A DNA stretch of 64,000 nt. Origin: Synechococcus sp. HK05. GTDB lineage: Bacteria; Cyanobacteriota; Cyanobacteriia; PCC-6307; Cyanobiaceae. The notes below the pieces were generated by a model. It saw only the letters and a program-made list of their open reading frames with translations. It searched no databases and was not told the DNA's origin. The position numbers and the translations under genes are program-made. Positions 61,419 to 64,000 of this stretch are shown one piece after another. Location of the stretch: assembly GCF_019104765.1 (NCBI RefSeq), contig NZ_JAHRXJ010000011.1, forward strand, positions 248,001 through 312,000, written 5' to 3'. How positions within the stretch are numbered: position 1 is the first letter of the stretch; each line of letters opens with the position of its first letter.

Positions 61419-62336
61419 CTAGGCCGCCAGGGCGACGCCCTCGAAGGGGCCCAGCCGCTTCACTTCGGTGTGGAGGCTGATGCCGTGGGCGGCCTGGATG
61501 CGCTGCTGTACGGCGGTGATCAGGTGATCGATTTCGGTGGCGGTGGCGGCGCCCGTGTTCACGATGAAGTTGGCGTGAATCGGCGACACCTGGGCACCTC
61601 CGATGCTCAGGCCCTTGAGCCCCAGGGCTTCGATCAGCTGGCCGGCCTTGTGAGGTTCGGGATTGCGGAACACGCTGCCGCAGCTGGGTTGCTGGTAGGG
61701 CTGGGTGCTGGTGCGGCTGTGCAGGTTGGCGCTGGTGCGGCGGCTGATCTCGGCGGGTTCGTGGCCGGCCTGCAGCCGGAAGCGGGCCGAGAGCACCACC
61801 AGCGGTTCGGCTTGCAGGCGGCTGTGGCGGTAGGCGAAGTCGAGCGCGCTGGCGGGTAGCGCGAAGGGGTGATCGGGCCGGTGGGGCTCGATCACGGTCA
61901 CGCTCTCCAGCACCTCTGCTGTGCAGCCGCCTTGGGCACCAGCGTTCATCACGGCGGCACCGCCCACGGTGCCGGGGATGCCCACCGCCCACTCCAGGCC
62001 CGAGAGCCCGGCCCGGGCTGCCCGGCGCGCCAGGCTGGGGATCGGCTCGCCAGCCTGGGCTTCGATCAGGCCTGTGCTGGCTTCGATCACGGCTCCCTGC
62101 AGGTGCCGGTTGCAGAGGGTGAGGCCCTCGAGGCCGGCATCGCTCACCAGCAGGTTGGAGCCGGCGCCGATCACACGCGCCTCAAGCCCTTCGGCCTGGG
62201 CCCAGGCGAGCAACGCCTGGAGCTGGGCGCTGTTGTCGGGTTCGGCGAACCACTGGGCGGACCCTCCAACACGCCAGGTGGTGTAATCCGCCAGCCCCAC
62301 AGAGCGGCGCAGGCCGAGTGGGGTCGGGGCCGTCAT
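61419..62336 (-). CDS. murB: UDP-N-acetylenolpyruvoylglucosamine reductase
   Basis: MurB reduces UDP-GlcNAc-enolpyruvate to UDP-MurNAc with NADPH and FAD. The 305-residue protein has [15 protein letters not shown] near residue 19, [17 protein letters not shown] near 55, [23 protein letters not shown] near 113 and the C-terminal [10 protein letters not shown] containing the active-site Ser. [14 protein letters not shown] supplies late conserved residues. It is a short type lacking the third-domain insert of E. coli MurB. The ATG overlaps the murC stop as ATGA, so both are coupled and follow the murC-murB order. Confidence 0.95.
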   Translation of the reverse strand: MTAPTPLGLRRSVGLADYTTWRVGGSAQWFAEPDNSAQLQALLAWAQAEGLEARVIGAGSNLLVSDAGLEGLTLCNRHLQGAVIEASTGLIEAQAGEPIPSLARRAARAGLSGLEWAVGIPGTVGGAAVMNAGAQGGCTAEVLESVTVIEPHRPDHPFALPASALDFAYRHSRLQAEPLVVLSARFRLQAGHEPAEISRRTSANLHSRTSTQPYQQPSCGSVFRNPEPHKAGQLIEALGLKGLSIGGAQVSPIHANFIVNTGAATATEIDHLITAVQQRIQAAHGISLHTEVKRLGPFEGVALAA

Positions 62337-63787
62337 GCCGCTAGGGGAAACATGGCGAGGGGGTCTTCGCGATTCTGCAGGCGCCCCCAGAGCCCGTTCA
62401 CATCGCCGGCGCCCATGGCCAGCACCAGATCGCCCGGCAAGCTGCGCTGGGCCACGGCATCAGCGAGCTCCTCAAGGCTGTCGGCCACCGTCACGGTTAG
62501 CTCCGGCCGCAGCCGCTGAATGGCGGCAGCGAGGGCATGGCTCGAGATGCCGGCGATCGGAGCTTCGCCCGCCGCATAGAGGGGAGCGAGCAGCACCTCA
62601 TCGGCCTGGCCGAGGGCGTCGGCGAAGGGCTCGAGGAATTCGGCGGTGCGGCTGTAGCGATGGGGTTGGAACACGGCCAGCACCCGTTGGGGCACCTCCG
62701 GCAGGGGGCTGCGTCCGCTGCTCACCATCAACTGGGCCGTGGCGAGGGTGGCGCCCACCTCGCTGGGGTGATGGGCGTAGTCGTCGACCACTTGCCGCTC
62801 GGCCCAGGTGCCGCGGTAGTCGAAGCGGCGGCCGGGGGCTTGCAGGCTCTCCACGGCCTGGCGCAGTTCCGCAAACGACACGCCGTGCATCCGGCAGGCC
62901 GCCATGGCCGCTGTGGCATTGCTGAGGTTGTGCAGCCCAGGCAGCGGCAGGGTGAAGCGACCCACGCAGTGCCCCTGTTCGTAGAACTCGGCCAGGGTGC
63001 TGTCGCCGCTGAGCTCCACGGGGATGGCGGCGTAATCCACGCCCTCCGCATTGGTGGTGGACCACCAATGGCTGGCGTTGAACTGCTGGCTGAGGATCGG
63101 GCAGTCGCGATTGGCCAGCAGCTGCTCGCAGCCGCGGCCGAAGCGCTGCAGCGTGGCGATCAGGGCCCCCAGATCGGCGTAGTGATCGGTGTGATCCAGC
63201 TCGAGGTTGGTGATCACCCCCAGCCAGGCCTGGAATTTCACCAGGGTGCCGTCGGATTCATCGGCTTCGGCCACCAGCAGCGCGCCCTTGCCGTTGCGGC
63301 CGTTGCTGCCAAAGGCGGGCACCACACCGCCAATCACCGCGGTGGGGTCGTGGTCGGTGGCGTGCAGCAGGCTGGCGATCAGCGTGCTGGTGGTGGTTTT
63401 GCCGTGGCTGCCGGCCACAGCCACGGAGCTCTGGGCCGCGATCATGGCCGCGAGCACATCAGACCTGTGCGCGATCTCGAGCCCGGCCCGCCGCGCTTCC
63501 TGCAGTTCGGGATTGGTGGCGGGGACCGCCGAGCTCACTACCACCAGCGGTTGGGTGGAGGTGCCGCTGCGGATGGCGGCGATGGTGGTGGCGCTCTGTT
63601 CGCGGAACACGCGCACGCCGCGGCTGCGTAGGTCCTGCAGCACGGCGTTGTCGCGGGGGTCGGAGCCGCTCACCGCATAGCCCCGATCCGCCAGGATTCC
63701 TGCAATGGCCGACATGCCGATGCCGCCCACTCCAATGAAATGGAGGGGTTGACGGCGATCGAGCTGTTGGGCCAAGGGCGTCTCCAA
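62333..63787 (-). CDS. murC: UDP-N-acetylmuramate--L-alanine ligase
   Basis: MurC adds L-alanine to UDP-MurNAc, the first amino-acid step of peptidoglycan synthesis. The 484-residue protein has [20 protein letters not shown] near residue 16, the ATP site [19 protein letters not shown] near 126, [26 protein letters not shown] and [14 protein letters not shown] near 337. It is complete and of normal length. It lies upstream of murB on the minus strand and is divergent from gap2 across 182 bases. Confidence 0.96.
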   Translation of the reverse strand: METPLAQQLDRRQPLHFIGVGGIGMSAIAGILADRGYAVSGSDPRDNAVLQDLRSRGVRVFREQSATTIAAIRSGTSTQPLVVVSSAVPATNPELQEARRAGLEIAHRSDVLAAMIAAQSSVAVAGSHGKTTTSTLIASLLHATDHDPTAVIGGVVPAFGSNGRNGKGALLVAEADESDGTLVKFQAWLGVITNLELDHTDHYADLGALIATLQRFGRGCEQLLANRDCPILSQQFNASHWWSTTNAEGVDYAAIPVELSGDSTLAEFYEQGHCVGRFTLPLPGLHNLSNATAAMAACRMHGVSFAELRQAVESLQAPGRRFDYRGTWAERQVVDDYAHHPSEVGATLATAQLMVSSGRSPLPEVPQRVLAVFQPHRYSRTAEFLEPFADALGQADEVLLAPLYAAGEAPIAGISSHALAAAIQRLRPELTVTVADSLEELADAVAQRSLPGDLVLAMGAGDVNGLWGRLQNREDPLAMFPLAA

Positions 63788-63885
63788 GCCTGGGGTGACG
63801 GTAAGCCGGGAGGAAGTTCCCCTTGTCTGCCCGGATCGGTGTGTTTGAGAGGGATTTGAGAGGTTGGATCGCGGCGCTGAGAGCC

Positions 63886-63924
63886 ATGTCCCCAGATGGG
63901 GACATCAATAGATCTCTGTATGAT
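63886..63924 (+). promoter_or_regulatory. perfect inverted repeat and -10-like box upstream of gap2
   Basis: ATGTCCCC (63886-63893) and GGGGACAT (63898-63905) pair perfectly around AGAT. The repeat ends 13 bases upstream of TATGAT (63919-63924), a plausible -10 box 45 bases before the gap2 ATG. The symmetry and the placement over the likely -35 area suggest an operator. The regulator is not recognised. A purely structural hairpin is the alternative. Confidence 0.5.
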
Positions 63925-63969
63925 CGGCGGCCAAATCCCCCTTGCTAGCGGGCTTCCCCGCTCGATGCC

Positions 63970-64000
63970 ATGACCATCAAGGTTGCGATCAATGGATTCG
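63970..64000 (+). CDS. gap2: glyceraldehyde-3-phosphate dehydrogenase (5' end only)
   Basis: Only the first ten codons are inside the window, reading MTIKVAINGF, the start of the NAD(P)-binding Rossmann fold of GapA-type enzymes (which continues GRIGR). In picocyanobacteria the gene after murC is gap2, the Calvin-cycle enzyme using NADPH, so I apply that symbol from context. Truncation is by the window edge. The upstream region holds an inverted repeat and a -10-like box. Confidence 0.85.
   Translation, partial: MTIKVAINGF

Overview
The window is chromosomal DNA from a unicellular picocyanobacterium of the Synechococcus/Cyanobium/Prochlorococcus lineage. The evidence is a photosystem gene (psbZ), a cobalamin gene (cobH), scattered copies of the cyanobacterial HIP1 octamer GCGATCGC, and a gene order I recognise from the replication-origin region of these genomes. 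That order is dnaN, a PRC-barrel-like gene, purL, purF, and then gyrA/parC, TPR, queG, DUF502, nusB, ftsY, PP2C, argH, RRM, dus, (pil genes), grpE, dnaJ, tusA-like, rsgA, ybaB, murB, murC, gap2. The backbone is G+C-rich. Several blocks are visibly A+T-richer and look acquired.

Layout. Positions 1-6.6 kb hold four A+T-rich cell-surface glycosyltransferase or glycosyltransferase-like genes on the + strand. Positions 6.7-11.6 kb hold a tightly overlapping minus-strand operon, rfbA-rfbC-rfbD-rfbB, for dTDP-L-rhamnose. It ends in a rhamnosyltransferase-like protein whose N-terminus resembles the membrane module of polyprenyl-phosphate sugar transferases. Positions 11.8-20.3 kb hold psbZ-ribH, mutS, a DUF6165 gene, cobH, a one-chain Phd/PIN protein, holA and lysC. 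An A+T-richer initiating sugar transferase (20.3-21.6 kb) follows, then the minus-strand block purF-purL, an inserted RTX metalloprotease, the PRC-like gene and dnaN. The probable replication origin lies at about 28.9-29.3 kb. After it come thrC, a DUF1400 gene and an ABC1 kinase (minus), then recN, a Uma2 nuclease and uvrA (+). From 38.7 kb to the end the order is the standard one starting at gyrA/parC. A VapBC pair sits beside pilC-pilT-pilB at 52.9-57.8 kb, and the first codons of gap2 close the window.

How the genes work together. The left end makes activated rhamnose and assembles and exports surface polysaccharide. The centre is replication, repair and purine housekeeping around the origin. 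The right end is translation and secretion support (nusB, ftsY, dus, queG, rsgA), chaperones, a type IV pilus motor and the start of peptidoglycan precursor synthesis.

Points most worth a second look: (1) a Phd-PIN fusion in which two of the four PIN acidic residues appear to be arginine; (2) a dispersed hairpin-forming repeat built on TGTAC/GTACA, read in different frames in two unrelated proteins and also present upstream of the Phd-PIN gene; (3) an apparent inversion of the purF-uvrA block around the origin; (4) the low-G+C metalloprotease inserted between purL and the dnaN operon; (5) a membrane-module/glycosyltransferase fusion. I found no CRISPR array, insertion sequence, tRNA or rRNA gene. 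Functional calls rest on motif recognition without database searches.
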